From Syntrophales bacterium (GTDB taxonomy: Bacteria > Desulfobacterota > Syntrophia > Syntrophales > UBA2210), in assembly GCA_023230565.1 (NCBI GenBank), contig JALNXD010000018.1:1-51702 (forward strand): DNA of 51,702 bases, written 5' to 3'. Below are positions 15,528 through 24,506 of this stretch, one piece after another (positions within the stretch are counted from its first letter, which is position 1; the number at the start of each line of letters is the position of its first letter). A program made the translations under genes and the position numbers. Under the pieces are notes generated by a model. It had not been told where the DNA came from. It searched no databases and worked only from the letters and a program-made list of their open reading frames with translations.

Positions 15528-17537
15528 ATGGACTACTACTATGCGCCTGAGAATGAAAATCAGCAGGAGAGGAAAACTGGGAAGAAAAGGCCTTCATTTA
15601 ATCTTTCGATTTATATTACAGTTATTCTTTTCATCCTTGCCTCTGCCGGAGGTGCGGTAATCTATCATTTTTTCTTTTCCACTGATGCCGCAACCACTTC
15701 GATGATCAACAAGGCCAAAAGAGTTGTTATGACCAATGTCTTTGGTAAAGAACCACACTTCTATTGGGCTGATTTCGAAAAGAACGGGAAAAATTACAAG
15801 TTGAAGAAAGATGATAAATTTGAAGTGACATATCGAGATGAATTTATGTTTAAAAAAATACACACCGATTCTTTGACGGGCCGCGGCATTTCAGTCGATG
15901 TAGAGAAGGCGGGAAGCTCGAACGATCTGGGAATATTACTGAAAGGAATAGAACTTGTGGATCATTACCTCAAGGACAGGTCACAAGAGTTTACTATATG
16001 GGTAAGATATAAGGATAAAGTCATTGCGTCCGTTCCAGTTGAAATTCAAATCCAGCCACAGGACTGGTTGAGGATGGCTAAACAGGCGGGCAGCAAAAAG
16101 ATGAAGACGGAATATCTGGAAAAAGCCGTGGATATGAAGAAAGAGGATGTCAATGCGAGAAAGATGCTTGCAGGCACATACGCCAATTCGGGCGAAACAG
16201 ACAAGGCTCTCAGCGAATACGAATCAGTAATAAAACAAAAACCGGATGATCTCGAATCGCTCGTTGTTCTTTCCAAAATGTATGTGGAAAAAAAGATGTA
16301 TCAGGACGCTCTCCTTGCATACAGGAAAATTATCAGTCTGAATTCAAAAGATGCGGCGGCGTACGCAAGTATTGCTCACGTCTACTGTTTAATTGGAAAC
16401 TGGCCCCGTGCGGTAGCCAATTACCGTGTTTCTCTGAGGCTCTCACCGAAAAATCCGGCGGTTCGATATAATCTGGCTGAAGCATATGAAAAATCGGGTA
16501 ATTATAAAGATGCGCTTTCCGAATACGAATTGGTGTACAAAGATATGCCGGAAAGTGAGGCGGTTATGGCTGCTCTTGCCGATCTGTATTTAAAAACGAA
16601 AGACTTCGACGGAGCAATTGATATTTATGAGAAATTCATAAAAAAACAGCCTCGAAATGCGTCCGCTTTTGCCAATTTGGGACTTGCATATGGAGAAAAA
16701 GGATTACTTTCCAAAGAAATATCCAGCTATGAAAAAGCACGTGATCTTGATCCCGATAACTCGATTATTCATTTCAATCTTGCTGCAGGATATGAGAAAG
16801 CTGAACGTTACGATGATGCTGCAAGAGAATACAGAAAAGTTCTGAAATTAAAACCGGGTGATTCAGATACGCTGCAGAGACTTGCACAATACTATTTAAA
16901 GAAAAAAGTGTATAAGCAAGCCATTGAATATTATGCAAGGTATCTGGAGCATTATCCCAAAAATGCAGCTGCGTTGAACAATATGGCGTTTGCATATCAG
17001 GAAATCAAGGATTATGAAAATGCTGTATCCTGCTATAAAAAGGCATTGGAAAATGGCTTAAAAGATGACACTGTTTACTTTAATATTGCGGTATCGTATG
17101 AAAAAATGGGTAAAGAAAGTGAAGCAATATCTGCATATGAAAAATATGCTTCATTAAATCCGAATGCAGATGTTTTGGTTGTTCTTGCAAATCATTATGA
17201 GGAAAAAAAACAATACAATCAAGCAATAGAGGCCTATACGCGCCTTATAGGGATAGATACGGAGAATCCCGCTTTTTACAAGGAAAGAGGACGTATATAT
17301 TTCGTAAAAGGAGAAGTAGAAAAAGCTATTGCAGATTACAGAGTTTCTCTTTCCCATGGTCAAGAGGATGATGGTATATATATCGCTCTGGGAGAAGCCT
17401 ATGAAAAGAAAGGAATGTATGCTGAGGCACTCACGGAATATACACACGCGTACCAGATCAATCCTGAATCGCCCGTAGCCATAAAAAAAATACCGCAACT
17501 GAAAATTAAACTTCTCAAAAAAAAGCATAAAGGATAA
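15528..17537 (+). CDS. Membrane-anchored TPR-repeat protein
   Basis: 669 residues. A charged N-terminal tail (about 25 residues) precedes one transmembrane helix (about 27-48), then a non-repeat extracytoplasmic domain of about 130 residues (YWADFEKNGKNY to VPVEIQIQPQDWL), then about a dozen tetratricopeptide repeats to the C-terminus, recognisable by A-x-Y-x-x-x-G and A-I-x-x-Y-x-K patterns spaced 34 residues. The repeats imply a scaffold for protein contacts on the outer face of the inner membrane; no enzyme motif is present. It is tightly packed (2 bases after xerD, 4 before kdsA), so it is part of the Kdo/LPS transcription unit and could act in envelope assembly. Function unknown. Confidence 0.88.
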   Translation: MDYYYAPENENQQERKTGKKRPSFNLSIYITVILFILASAGGAVIYHFFFSTDAATTSMINKAKRVVMTNVFGKEPHFYWADFEKNGKNYKLKKDDKFEVTYRDEFMFKKIHTDSLTGRGISVDVEKAGSSNDLGILLKGIELVDHYLKDRSQEFTIWVRYKDKVIASVPVEIQIQPQDWLRMAKQAGSKKMKTEYLEKAVDMKKEDVNARKMLAGTYANSGETDKALSEYESVIKQKPDDLESLVVLSKMYVEKKMYQDALLAYRKIISLNSKDAAAYASIAHVYCLIGNWPRAVANYRVSLRLSPKNPAVRYNLAEAYEKSGNYKDALSEYELVYKDMPESEAVMAALADLYLKTKDFDGAIDIYEKFIKKQPRNASAFANLGLAYGEKGLLSKEISSYEKARDLDPDNSIIHFNLAAGYEKAERYDDAAREYRKVLKLKPGDSDTLQRLAQYYLKKKVYKQAIEYYARYLEHYPKNAAALNNMAFAYQEIKDYENAVSCYKKALENGLKDDTVYFNIAVSYEKMGKESEAISAYEKYASLNPNADVLVVLANHYEEKKQYNQAIEAYTRLIGIDTENPAFYKERGRIYFVKGEVEKAIADYRVSLSHGQEDDGIYIALGEAYEKKGMYAEALTEYTHAYQINPESPVAIKKIPQLKIKLLKKKHKG

Positions 17538-17541
17538 AAAT

Positions 17542-18381
17542 ATGCCTGCATTTGATATACACGATTTCACGATCGGAAATGGAAATCCTTTTGTACTCAT
17601 TGCAGGTCCCTGCGTTATAGAGAATTACGAAATTGTGATGCAGACTGCTAAATATCTCAGGGACTTGACTTCGAATATCGGAATACCCTTTATTTTCAAG
17701 TCATCGTATGACAAAGCAAACAGATCTTCCAAAGATTCTTTTCGGGGACCCGGGCTCGCGGAAGGAATTGAAATAATGGCCCACGTTAAAAAAATGCTTG
17801 GGGTTCCGATTTTATCCGACGTACATCGTTTTGAAGAGATAGACAGCGCTGCAAAGGTGTTCGATATTTTGCAGATACCGGCGTTTTTGTGCAGGCAGAG
17901 CGATTTTGTGGCCGAAGTGGCTAAAAAAGCATCAGTTGTAAATATAAAAAAAGGGCAGTTCCTTGCACCGGGTGATGTATCTCATGTGCTAAAAAAGGCA
18001 CTTGCAGCCGGAAACGAGAAAATCATGATTACAGAGCGAGGGTATACATTCGGCTACAACAATCTGGTTGCCGATATGCGCTCACTGGCTATTATGCGCA
18101 AGGAGGGATATCCTGTCATTTTCGATGCTACTCACAGCGTACAATTGCCCGGAGGTTTGGGTACTGTATCGGGAGGCGATAGAGAAATGGCGGTCTGTCT
18201 TGCTCGATCCGCAGTTGCCTGCGGGATAGATGGTCTATTTTTAGAGGTTCACCCGAATCCTGATGCAGCATTATGTGATGGTCCAAATTCTCTTGAATTA
18301 ACAGCACTTCCCAACCTTTTGGCTATTTTGAAAAAAATTGATTCCATTGTGAAGGCGGAAATGTATGGAACCGGTCAGTGA
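17542..18381 (+). CDS. kdsA: 2-dehydro-3-deoxyphosphooctonate aldolase (Kdo-8-phosphate synthase)
   Basis: Condenses phosphoenolpyruvate with arabinose-5-phosphate to Kdo-8-phosphate, the first committed step of Kdo synthesis. 279 residues, full length. Family blocks are intact: AGPCVIE near the N-terminus, FKSSYDKANRSS, the SDVHRFEE segment, FLCRQSDFV, ITERGYTFGYNNLVADMRSL, FDATHSVQLPGG and EVHPNPDAALCDGPN. The presence of Cys in AGPCVIE, His in EVHPNP and the Asp-x-Asn-like DGPN segment does not by itself decide metal dependence (DGPN with Asn-free metal site needs alignment). It overlaps kdsC by 17 bases, the normal pairing. Confidence 0.96.
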   Translation: MPAFDIHDFTIGNGNPFVLIAGPCVIENYEIVMQTAKYLRDLTSNIGIPFIFKSSYDKANRSSKDSFRGPGLAEGIEIMAHVKKMLGVPILSDVHRFEEIDSAAKVFDILQIPAFLCRQSDFVAEVAKKASVVNIKKGQFLAPGDVSHVLKKALAAGNEKIMITERGYTFGYNNLVADMRSLAIMRKEGYPVIFDATHSVQLPGGLGTVSGGDREMAVCLARSAVACGIDGLFLEVHPNPDAALCDGPNSLELTALPNLLAILKKIDSIVKAEMYGTGQ

Positions 18382-18904
18382 TACATTATTAAAGAAGATC
18401 GAGGCGATACGCATGCTTATCTGCGATGTTGACGGCGTATTGACAGATGGCAGGATAATCATGGATCACAACGGCAACGAATCTAAAAATTTTTACGTTC
18501 GTGACGGGCATGGTCTGAAAATGTTACTACGATACGGTATAGGTGTGGCTATCCTTACGGGCCGGGAGTCTCCCGTTGTTGAACATAGGGCTCGCGATCT
18601 GGGTATACATGAGGTCTATCAAGGTATAAAGAATAAAGGAGATTTTATTAAGGAGTATATGCAAAAAGCCGAAATCGCGCCGGAGTGGATCGCGTATATG
18701 GGAGATGATATTGTTGATATCCCGGTTTTTAAACGAGTAGGTTTTTCAATTGCCGTTGCTGATGCATCAGATTTTGCAAAGGGTGCAGCCGATTACGTGA
18801 CTCGGGCAAATGGAGGAAAAGGCGCAGTTCGGGAAATCTGTGAGTTGATTCTGCAGATTCAGGATAAATGGCATTTGGCGGCCGCACGATATCATATCGA
18901 TTGA
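18365..18904 (+). CDS. kdsC: 3-deoxy-manno-octulosonate-8-phosphatase
   Basis: HAD-family phosphatase that removes phosphate from Kdo-8-phosphate, the step after KdsA. 179 residues, family length. Motif I is ICDVDGVLTDGRI (nucleophile Asp and general acid Asp), motif II is ILTGRES, and motif III is YMGDDIVDIPVF. No cap domain, as expected for tetrameric KdsC. It overlaps the end of kdsA. Neither kdsD (arabinose-5-phosphate isomerase) nor kdsB is in the window, so the pathway is completed elsewhere. Confidence 0.95.
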   Translation: MEPVSDTLLKKIEAIRMLICDVDGVLTDGRIIMDHNGNESKNFYVRDGHGLKMLLRYGIGVAILTGRESPVVEHRARDLGIHEVYQGIKNKGDFIKEYMQKAEIAPEWIAYMGDDIVDIPVFKRVGFSIAVADASDFAKGAADYVTRANGGKGAVREICELILQIQDKWHLAAARYHID

Positions 18905-19001
18905 AACCCCTCGAGCTTGTCAGAATATCCTTTTTGTTAAATCTTTACTTATTAATGGAGGGGTGTTATACCTTTTTTTAACCAGTTGAATAAATTAAAA
19001 A

Positions 19002-19020
19002 CTGCCTGAGGCAGAGTTTT
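19002..19020. terminator. Small hairpin between kdsC and lptC
   Basis: CTGCC-TGA-GGCAG with flanking AAAA and AG-TTTT. The stem is only 5 bases, so it is at best a weak terminator or attenuator in the 180-base gap separating the Kdo genes from the lpt genes. Confidence 0.3.
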
Positions 19021-19084
19021 ATGCTGTAATATCAAATGAAAGAAGGCTGGCACAATAATTAGTATTTTCAGACGAACGACCTCG

Positions 19085-19651
19085 TTGCAGCATGTCGTCA
19101 CCACAAAAAAAGCGATAATAGCGGCGGGCGCAGTTCTTTTTGTAATTGCGGCCATTACACTCTATTCTTTTTCAAAAAAAGATGGATCGGGCATTGCCGT
19201 CAGGATTTTATCAGGGGAAGCCGATCTTGAGGTTCAAAATTTCCACTATACCGAAGTTGGAGATCCTGATTCACGGTGGGAGGTAAATGCAGATAAGGCA
19301 TTGTATATTAAAAAGAAGGAAGAAGTTTCTCTTACTAAAGTGAGATTAAAGCTTTTATCCAGAGATGGCAGAGTTTATAGAATGACTGCTATGGAAGGTA
19401 TTTTACACAGGGATTCGGGTGATATTGAGTTAACCGGCAATGTAGTGGCAATTTCCGATGCCGGCGAACGTGTAGAGGCGGAGAACATGAAATACAGCTC
19501 CTTGAATAAGATTGTGTATACCGATGAAGATGTCTTTCTTAAAAACAATGATATTGAAGTGGTCGGCAGGGGTATGAAATACTATTTGGAAAAAGATAAG
19601 CTGGTTCTCTTTTCCCAAGTAAAGGCGGTTATAGATAAAGATGTGTCATAG
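19085..19651 (+). CDS. lptC: LPS export protein LptC
   Basis: Bitopic inner-membrane protein that links the LptBFG transporter to periplasmic LptA. About 188 residues: short cytoplasmic tail, one transmembrane helix (AIIAAGAVLFVIAAITLYSF), then a beta-jellyroll-type periplasmic domain with the LptC pattern (GEADLEVQNFHYTE, RWEVNADKALYIKK, LTGNVVAISDAGERVEA). The start is uncertain: the TTG at 19085 has no ribosome binding site, whereas AGAAGG at 19041-19046 is correctly spaced for a rare ATA (19055) or ATT (19058) start in the same open frame. The 3' end overlaps the LptA-like gene by 11 bases. Confidence 0.82.
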   Translation: MQHVVTTKKAIIAAGAVLFVIAAITLYSFSKKDGSGIAVRILSGEADLEVQNFHYTEVGDPDSRWEVNADKALYIKKKEEVSLTKVRLKLLSRDGRVYRMTAMEGILHRDSGDIELTGNVVAISDAGERVEAENMKYSSLNKIVYTDEDVFLKNNDIEVVGRGMKYYLEKDKLVLFSQVKAVIDKDVS

Positions 19652-20216
19652 CAGCCAAGCGGAGAATTTTCAGAATAGCCGGAGTCGTAAACTTTTGTTT
19701 TTCTGGATAGTTGTTCTTTTATTGTGCGTTATCATGAGCACCGGCGCCGAAGCAGTAGATAAGGAAAAAAAACCGATACTCATTGAATCCGATCGTCTCG
19801 AAACTTTTGATAATGGGAAACTGGTTGTCTTTTCCGGGAATGTAAGAGCTGATAAAGATCTGACAATAATATTCTGTGATGAAATGCGCATATATTATCA
19901 ACGGTCTGAAACCAGCAATAGCCTGAATTCCGGCAGTGCTTTGCAAAGCGGAACAATTGAAAAAATCGAGGCGCAAGACAATGTCAAAATCAGGGATAGC
20001 AATGGATTGATTACTGGTGATAATGCCGTGCTCTATAATGAAGAAGAAAAAATAGTGATAACCGGTAATGCGGAAATGAAAGATGCAGATAACATAATTA
20101 AAGGTGAGCGAATAACATTTTTTCTGAACGAAGGCAAAGGCATTGTAGAATCAAGCAAGACAAAAAGAGTAAAAGCGACTATTTATCCGAAGGAAAATAA
20201 AAACCCGGCAAAATGA
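19641..20216 (+). CDS. lptA: LPS transport periplasmic protein LptA (OstA domain)
   Basis: 191 residues with an N-terminal signal sequence (basic segment NSRSRKLLFF, hydrophobic core, cleavage near GAEA at about residue 35) and one OstA/LptA beta-jellyroll domain: ILIESDRLETFDNGKLVVFSGNVRA, then DNVKIRDSNGLITGDNAVLY and ITGNAEMKDADNIIKGERITFFL. LptA forms the periplasmic bridge carrying LPS to the outer membrane. It overlaps lptC and is followed 36 bases later by lptB, the standard order. Confidence 0.92.
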   Translation: MCHSSQAENFQNSRSRKLLFFWIVVLLLCVIMSTGAEAVDKEKKPILIESDRLETFDNGKLVVFSGNVRADKDLTIIFCDEMRIYYQRSETSNSLNSGSALQSGTIEKIEAQDNVKIRDSNGLITGDNAVLYNEEEKIVITGNAEMKDADNIIKGERITFFLNEGKGIVESSKTKRVKATIYPKENKNPAK

Positions 20217-20252
20217 GAATGGTTTCAAGATTTGCGGTTGTGTGACAATGCG

Positions 20253-20972
20253 ATGAAACTTCAGGCGCGAGAACTGATTAAAATATATAATGGCAGAAAA
20301 GTTGTCAGCAAAATCGATCTCGATGTTGCAAGAGGCGAAGTGGTAGGCCTTTTAGGACCAAATGGTGCCGGAAAAACAACGACGTTTTATATTATAGTAG
20401 GGCTCATACAGCCTGACTCGGGTAAGGTTTTGCTTGGTGATGAAAATATAAGCCGTTCTCCCATGTATATAAGGGCGCGAAAAGGAATAAGCTACCTGCC
20501 GCAGGAACCATCCGTATTTAGAAAGCTTACGGTGGAAGAAAATATTATGGCGATTCTTGAAACACTGGAGCTCGAAAAAGAAGAAAGAAAAAAAAAGCTA
20601 AAAGAACTTCTCGGGGAACTTGATCTCACACACCTGGCAAAGAACAAATCGTATTCATTGTCAGGAGGGGAACGAAGAAGGGTAGAGATAACACGAGCGC
20701 TTGTAACTGCTCCGAAGTTCATGCTCCTTGATGAGCCCTTTGCCGGAATTGATCCGATTGCCGTGTCAGATACACAGGGGATTATTCGAAAGTTGAAAGC
20801 GAAAGAAATCGGAGTGTTAATTTCCGATCACAATGTACGTGAAACGCTCAAAGTATGCGACAGAGCCTATATCGTGAATGAAGGAACGATACTCATGGAA
20901 GGAAATCCCGGTGATATTGCGGCAAGTGATGTTGCCCGAACGTTCTATCTTGGGGCGGATTTTAATATGTGA
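20253..20972 (+). CDS. lptB: LPS export ABC transporter ATP-binding protein LptB
   Basis: Cytoplasmic ATPase powering LPS extraction through LptFG (not in the window). The ATG at 20253 gives 239 residues, the family length, beginning MKLQARELIKIYNGRK; the longer open frame from TTG 20232 adds seven unusual residues. Walker A GPNGAGKTT, Q-loop (YLPQEPSVF), ABC signature LSGGERRRVEI, Walker B FMLLDEPFAGIDP and the switch His in ISDHNVRETL are intact and match LptB closely. It is directly upstream of rpoN, a widespread arrangement. Confidence 0.96.
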   Translation: MKLQARELIKIYNGRKVVSKIDLDVARGEVVGLLGPNGAGKTTTFYIIVGLIQPDSGKVLLGDENISRSPMYIRARKGISYLPQEPSVFRKLTVEENIMAILETLELEKEERKKKLKELLGELDLTHLAKNKSYSLSGGERRRVEITRALVTAPKFMLLDEPFAGIDPIAVSDTQGIIRKLKAKEIGVLISDHNVRETLKVCDRAYIVNEGTILMEGNPGDIAASDVARTFYLGADFNM

Positions 20973-21034
20973 CTCGCGCTAAAGCGACTGGTAGTAAGAC
21001 AGTTTATGATTATATTCGACAGGTTATAATAAGA

Positions 21035-22477
21035 ATGGTGTTTGAACTCAGACAAAATCTTAAGTTGACGCAACAATTAGTTATGACTCCTCAGCTTCAG
21101 CAGTCTATCAAACTGCTTCAGCTATCAAGACTTGAACTAATGAACGCCATCAATCAGGAATTGGAACAGAATCCCTTACTTGAAGAACAGACATTTGACG
21201 ATGAGTCCGATAACGGGGCACTTCCGGAACCGGAAACTCCTAAAGCCGATTTGGTAACAAAAGAAATTACCGGAGAAGGTGATGGCAAAGAGGATTTCGA
21301 CTGGGATGGTTATTTTGAAGATTACGGAATCTTGGGGGTGAATTTCAGCCGCGAAACGGTGGAAGCGCCTTCGCTTGAAAATATGATCACGAGAGGCGGT
21401 TCTCTTTCAGATCATCTTCTCTGGCAGCTTAATCTTTCCAAAATGGACGAGACAGAAAAGACAATAGCCAGAGAGGTTATAGGTAATCTGGACGGGAACG
21501 GATATCTGATGGTAACCTGTGAGGAATTATCGGAGTCAACCGGTGCGGATCTTGGAAAGGTTGAAAATACTCTCGCCCAGGTCCAGGAATTCGACCCTCC
21601 CGGGATTGCAGCTCGCAATTTGCAGGAATGCCTTCTTTTGCAGGTAAAAATGCTCGGCATAACAAACTCACTGGTAAAGGAAATAATAGAAGAACATCTT
21701 AAGGATCTTGAAACAAAGAATTATGACAATATAGCAAAAAAGAAGAAGACGTCAATTGATAGTGTAATTGACGCGGCTTCTGTTGTCTGCAGCCTGGATC
21801 CGAAGCCCGGGCGGCAGTACGGCGAGGAAAAACCGGACTATATCGTTCCTGATGTATATGTTTTCAAAGTTGGTGATGAATTCAGAATTGTACTTAATGA
21901 CGACGGGCTTCCGAGGCTTAAAATTAGCAGTCTTTATAAAAAAATTCTCACATCGGATACTACTGGCGGTACAAGAGGAGAGAAAAATAAGGAATACATT
22001 AAAGAACGCTTACAGTCTGCGACATGGCTCATAAAGAGTATTCAACAGAGGCAGAGAACCATTTTCAAGGTGTCTGAAAGTATTTTAAAGCATCAGATTG
22101 ATTTTTTTGAGAAGGGAATTAATTATCTCAAACCGATGGTTTTAAGAGATATTGCCGATGACGTAGGAATGCACGAATCCACTATCAGCAGAGTAACAAC
22201 TAATAAATATATTCATACTCCGCGAGGCATATTCGAATTAAAATATTTTTTTAACAGCAGCATTAACAGAATTGATGGAGAGTCCATTGCATCTGAAAGT
22301 GTGAAGGAGAAAATTAGCAAAATAGTCAGTCAGGAGAATCCGAAGAAACCCTATAATGACGGACAAATAGTAAAGATTCTTGAAAAATCCGGGATAACTA
22401 TTGCGAGAAGGACTGTGGCTAAATACAGGGAGATGCTCAATATACTCCCATCTTACAAAAGAAAAAAATACTATTGA
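21035..22477 (+). CDS. rpoN: RNA polymerase sigma-54 factor
   Basis: Sigma-54, 480 residues from the ATG at 21035 (the open frame reaches to 20969 but those 22 residues are not family-like). Region I is the Gln/Leu-rich LRQNLKLTQQLVMTPQLQQS segment, with the usual acidic region II (ETPKADLV to FDWDGYFEDYG). The core-binding region and the helix-turn-helix with HESTISRVTTNKYIHTPRG follow. The RpoN box reads ARRTVAKYRE near the C-terminus, which recognises the -24 element. Two -24/-12 promoters are visible in the same window (13753 and 51485), and PilR is a cognate activator. Confidence 0.97.
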   Translation: MVFELRQNLKLTQQLVMTPQLQQSIKLLQLSRLELMNAINQELEQNPLLEEQTFDDESDNGALPEPETPKADLVTKEITGEGDGKEDFDWDGYFEDYGILGVNFSRETVEAPSLENMITRGGSLSDHLLWQLNLSKMDETEKTIAREVIGNLDGNGYLMVTCEELSESTGADLGKVENTLAQVQEFDPPGIAARNLQECLLLQVKMLGITNSLVKEIIEEHLKDLETKNYDNIAKKKKTSIDSVIDAASVVCSLDPKPGRQYGEEKPDYIVPDVYVFKVGDEFRIVLNDDGLPRLKISSLYKKILTSDTTGGTRGEKNKEYIKERLQSATWLIKSIQQRQRTIFKVSESILKHQIDFFEKGINYLKPMVLRDIADDVGMHESTISRVTTNKYIHTPRGIFELKYFFNSSINRIDGESIASESVKEKISKIVSQENPKKPYNDGQIVKILEKSGITIARRTVAKYREMLNILPSYKRKKYY

Positions 22478-22502
22478 CATTTTCAAGCGACTCAAATAGA
22501 AA
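22474..22502 (+). promoter_or_regulatory. Sigma-70-type promoter before hpf
   Basis: TTGACA (consensus), 17 bases, TAGAAA. It overlaps the rpoN stop codon and leads a leader of about 90 bases before hpf, so hpf-ptsN-hprK-rapZ could be transcribed separately from rpoN. Confidence 0.45.
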
Positions 22503-22598
22503 GCAGTGCTTCTTTTCGCTTTAATAATGCATAATTTTGCGAAGATGTCCGAGATCTGGTGATTCTCTGTAAAAGCAACACTAAGAGGAGGCGTATAT

Positions 22599-23141
22599 AT
22601 GCAAATATCTTTTACATTTCGGAATGCTGATGCGGGAGATGGTCTGAAAGAGTATGTGACGAAAAAGGTTACGAAGCTTGAACGGTATATTGATAAACCG
22701 GTTGAAGCAAAAGTAGTGCTCTCAGTTGAAAAGTACCGGAATGTTGCCGAAATAAACCTGATTGCAGCCAAGGGGGCAATCATCAATGGCAAAGAAGAAG
22801 CCAAGGAAATGATTGTAGCCATAGACACAGTGATCGATAAAATAGAACGCCAGTTGAAGAAGCATAAAGAAAAAATCCGAAAGCACAAGGACACTGTCGA
22901 AAAAGGGATTGCGGAAGGCCTGAGTTCGATTTCAACCGAGGGAGTAGAAGAAGAAAGTTCCTACAAGGTTGTAGAAATAAGAAAAATTATTTTGAATCCC
23001 ATGTCAGTTGATGACGCCATATTACAAATGGAGGAATCAAATAACCATTTTGTTATGTTCAGAGATGCAGCTTCCGAAAATGTCAGTGTGATTTACCGCC
23101 GTGATGACGGCAATTATGAACTAATCCAGGCTGCAAGCTAA
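22599..23141 (+). CDS. hpf: Ribosome hibernation-promoting factor, long form
   Basis: 180 residues. The N-terminal HPF/YfiA domain (about 1-100, MQISFTFRNADAGDGLKEYV to the basic RQLKKHKEKIRKHK) binds the decoding centre; after a linker the C-terminal dimerisation domain (about 120-180, VVEIRKIILNPMSVDDAILQME) is the hallmark of long HPF, which joins two 70S ribosomes into 100S dimers without a separate RMF. Strong ribosome binding site AGGAGG. It lies between rpoN and ptsN, the usual neighbours. Confidence 0.95.
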   Translation: MQISFTFRNADAGDGLKEYVTKKVTKLERYIDKPVEAKVVLSVEKYRNVAEINLIAAKGAIINGKEEAKEMIVAIDTVIDKIERQLKKHKEKIRKHKDTVEKGIAEGLSSISTEGVEEESSYKVVEIRKIILNPMSVDDAILQMEESNNHFVMFRDAASENVSVIYRRDDGNYELIQAAS

Positions 23142-23155
23142 TTGGTGAAGATAAC

Positions 23156-23620
23156 ATGAATATCCGGGAATTAATAGAAAAGAAGTTTATAATAGATGAA
23201 CTGAAGTCAAAAACAAAGAAGGAAGTTTTGGTCGAACTTTCAGAAGTATTCATGGGCGGAAACTTGAACATCGACAATGATGCCATTGTGGGAGTCTTGC
23301 TGGAAAGAGAAAAACTGGGCAGTACGGGCATAGGGGACGGTATTGCAATTCCCCATGGAAAACTTGCGGGTCTTAATCGATTAATAGTTTCTTTTGGAAG
23401 AAGTCACAATGGAGTAGAATTTGATGCACTCGACGGGAAACCGGTAAACATCTTTTTTTTACTGATGGCGCCTGAAAATTCGGCAGGACAGCACTTGAAG
23501 GCTCTGGCGAAAATCTCAAAAATGTTGAAGGACATTGATTTCAGAAACGATCTGATGGAGGCAGCGTCCCCTGGCGAGATTTTTGATATCATTGCAAGAA
23601 AAGATACTATATATACGTAA
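23156..23620 (+). CDS. ptsN: Nitrogen-PTS EIIA component PtsN
   Basis: EIIA-Ntr, 154 residues, a regulatory phosphocarrier without a transport role. The phosphorylated His is His67 in GIAIPHGKLAGL, preceded by EREKLGSTGIGDG; the C-terminal part contains FFLLMAPENSAGQHLKALA as in the family. Its phosphorylation state usually reports on nitrogen or potassium status. The phosphoryl donors EI-Ntr and NPr/HPr are not in the window. It overlaps hprK by one base (stop/start TAATG), so the two are coupled. Confidence 0.95.
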   Translation: MNIRELIEKKFIIDELKSKTKKEVLVELSEVFMGGNLNIDNDAIVGVLLEREKLGSTGIGDGIAIPHGKLAGLNRLIVSFGRSHNGVEFDALDGKPVNIFFLLMAPENSAGQHLKALAKISKMLKDIDFRNDLMEAASPGEIFDIIARKDTIYT

Positions 23621-24477
23621 TGTATAAAATATCTTCAGGAAGTCTGGTCAGACATGGTGTGCGCACACTGGGTTTCGAGTTGCGAGGAGGGGAAAAAGGA
23701 TTACATCGACTTCTTGTAAGCGCTTCGGTTATTGTCTGCGGGAAGGAAAATATTTCTTCCTATGCCGCAAGTCCCGAGGGTACGGTTCTTATTTTAACTT
23801 CCGTCGATCAAATGAACAGAAATAATATATTCTGCTCAATCTTTTCTGTTGCCGAATCGAAAAAAACACCTCTTATTGTGTATGCTCAAGAAACTGTACC
23901 CCATTATTTTATTGCCTTGGCAGATCAAAATGCCATTCCGCTGGTCAATGCAGCTATGGATCCAGTATATCTCAAGAGCAGGATCTTGTTTTTTCTCAGG
24001 GGAAAAATCGATCATAGTGCAGAACTTCACGGCACATTACTGGAAGTATTCGGGATGGGTGTATTTATAACAGGTCGAAGCGGAATAGGAAAGACTGAAT
24101 GCGGTCTTGAACTCCTGGTGCGGGGTCACAAGTTAATAGCAGATGATTTGGTTGAATTTACTGAAGAAAGGAATGGGCTCATAAAAGGAAGATGTCCTGA
24201 TTCGATAAAGTGCCTGATGGGAGTCAGAGGGATCGGAATTGTAAATATTAACACGCTTTTTGGCCAAAATTCCGTTATAAATGAAACAAGATTGGGACTT
24301 GTTGCAGAATTAAAGGACTGCCCGGATGATAGTTCGACATGTGCAGAAAAGTATCGGATATTTGATACTTCTGTGCCGCTTTATTCTATATGTGCAAGAC
24401 CGCGCAAGAATGGGGATAGAGTTATGTGCATTGAAAGAGCCGTGAAGCTGGAATTGGAGAGAAGCACGTATAACTGA
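23620..24477 (+). CDS. hprK: HPr kinase/phosphorylase
   Basis: Phosphorylates and dephosphorylates a serine of HPr. 285 residues, somewhat shorter than the about 310 of Firmicutes enzymes; the C-terminal helix seems trimmed (ends LELERSTYN). The N-terminal regulatory domain is poorly conserved. The catalytic domain has HGTLLEVFGMGV (catalytic His), Walker A GRSGIGKTE, IADDLVEF and the HprK signature GVRGIGIVNINTLFG. No HPr gene is visible in the window; in many proteobacteria hprK, ptsN and rapZ form such a cluster with HPr further on, but here a minus-strand peptidase gene follows rapZ. Confidence 0.93.
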   Translation: MYKISSGSLVRHGVRTLGFELRGGEKGLHRLLVSASVIVCGKENISSYAASPEGTVLILTSVDQMNRNNIFCSIFSVAESKKTPLIVYAQETVPHYFIALADQNAIPLVNAAMDPVYLKSRILFFLRGKIDHSAELHGTLLEVFGMGVFITGRSGIGKTECGLELLVRGHKLIADDLVEFTEERNGLIKGRCPDSIKCLMGVRGIGIVNINTLFGQNSVINETRLGLVAELKDCPDDSSTCAEKYRIFDTSVPLYSICARPRKNGDRVMCIERAVKLELERSTYN

Positions 24478-24506
24478 AATGCCCTAAGCGACTAAGCGAT
24501 ACGCAG

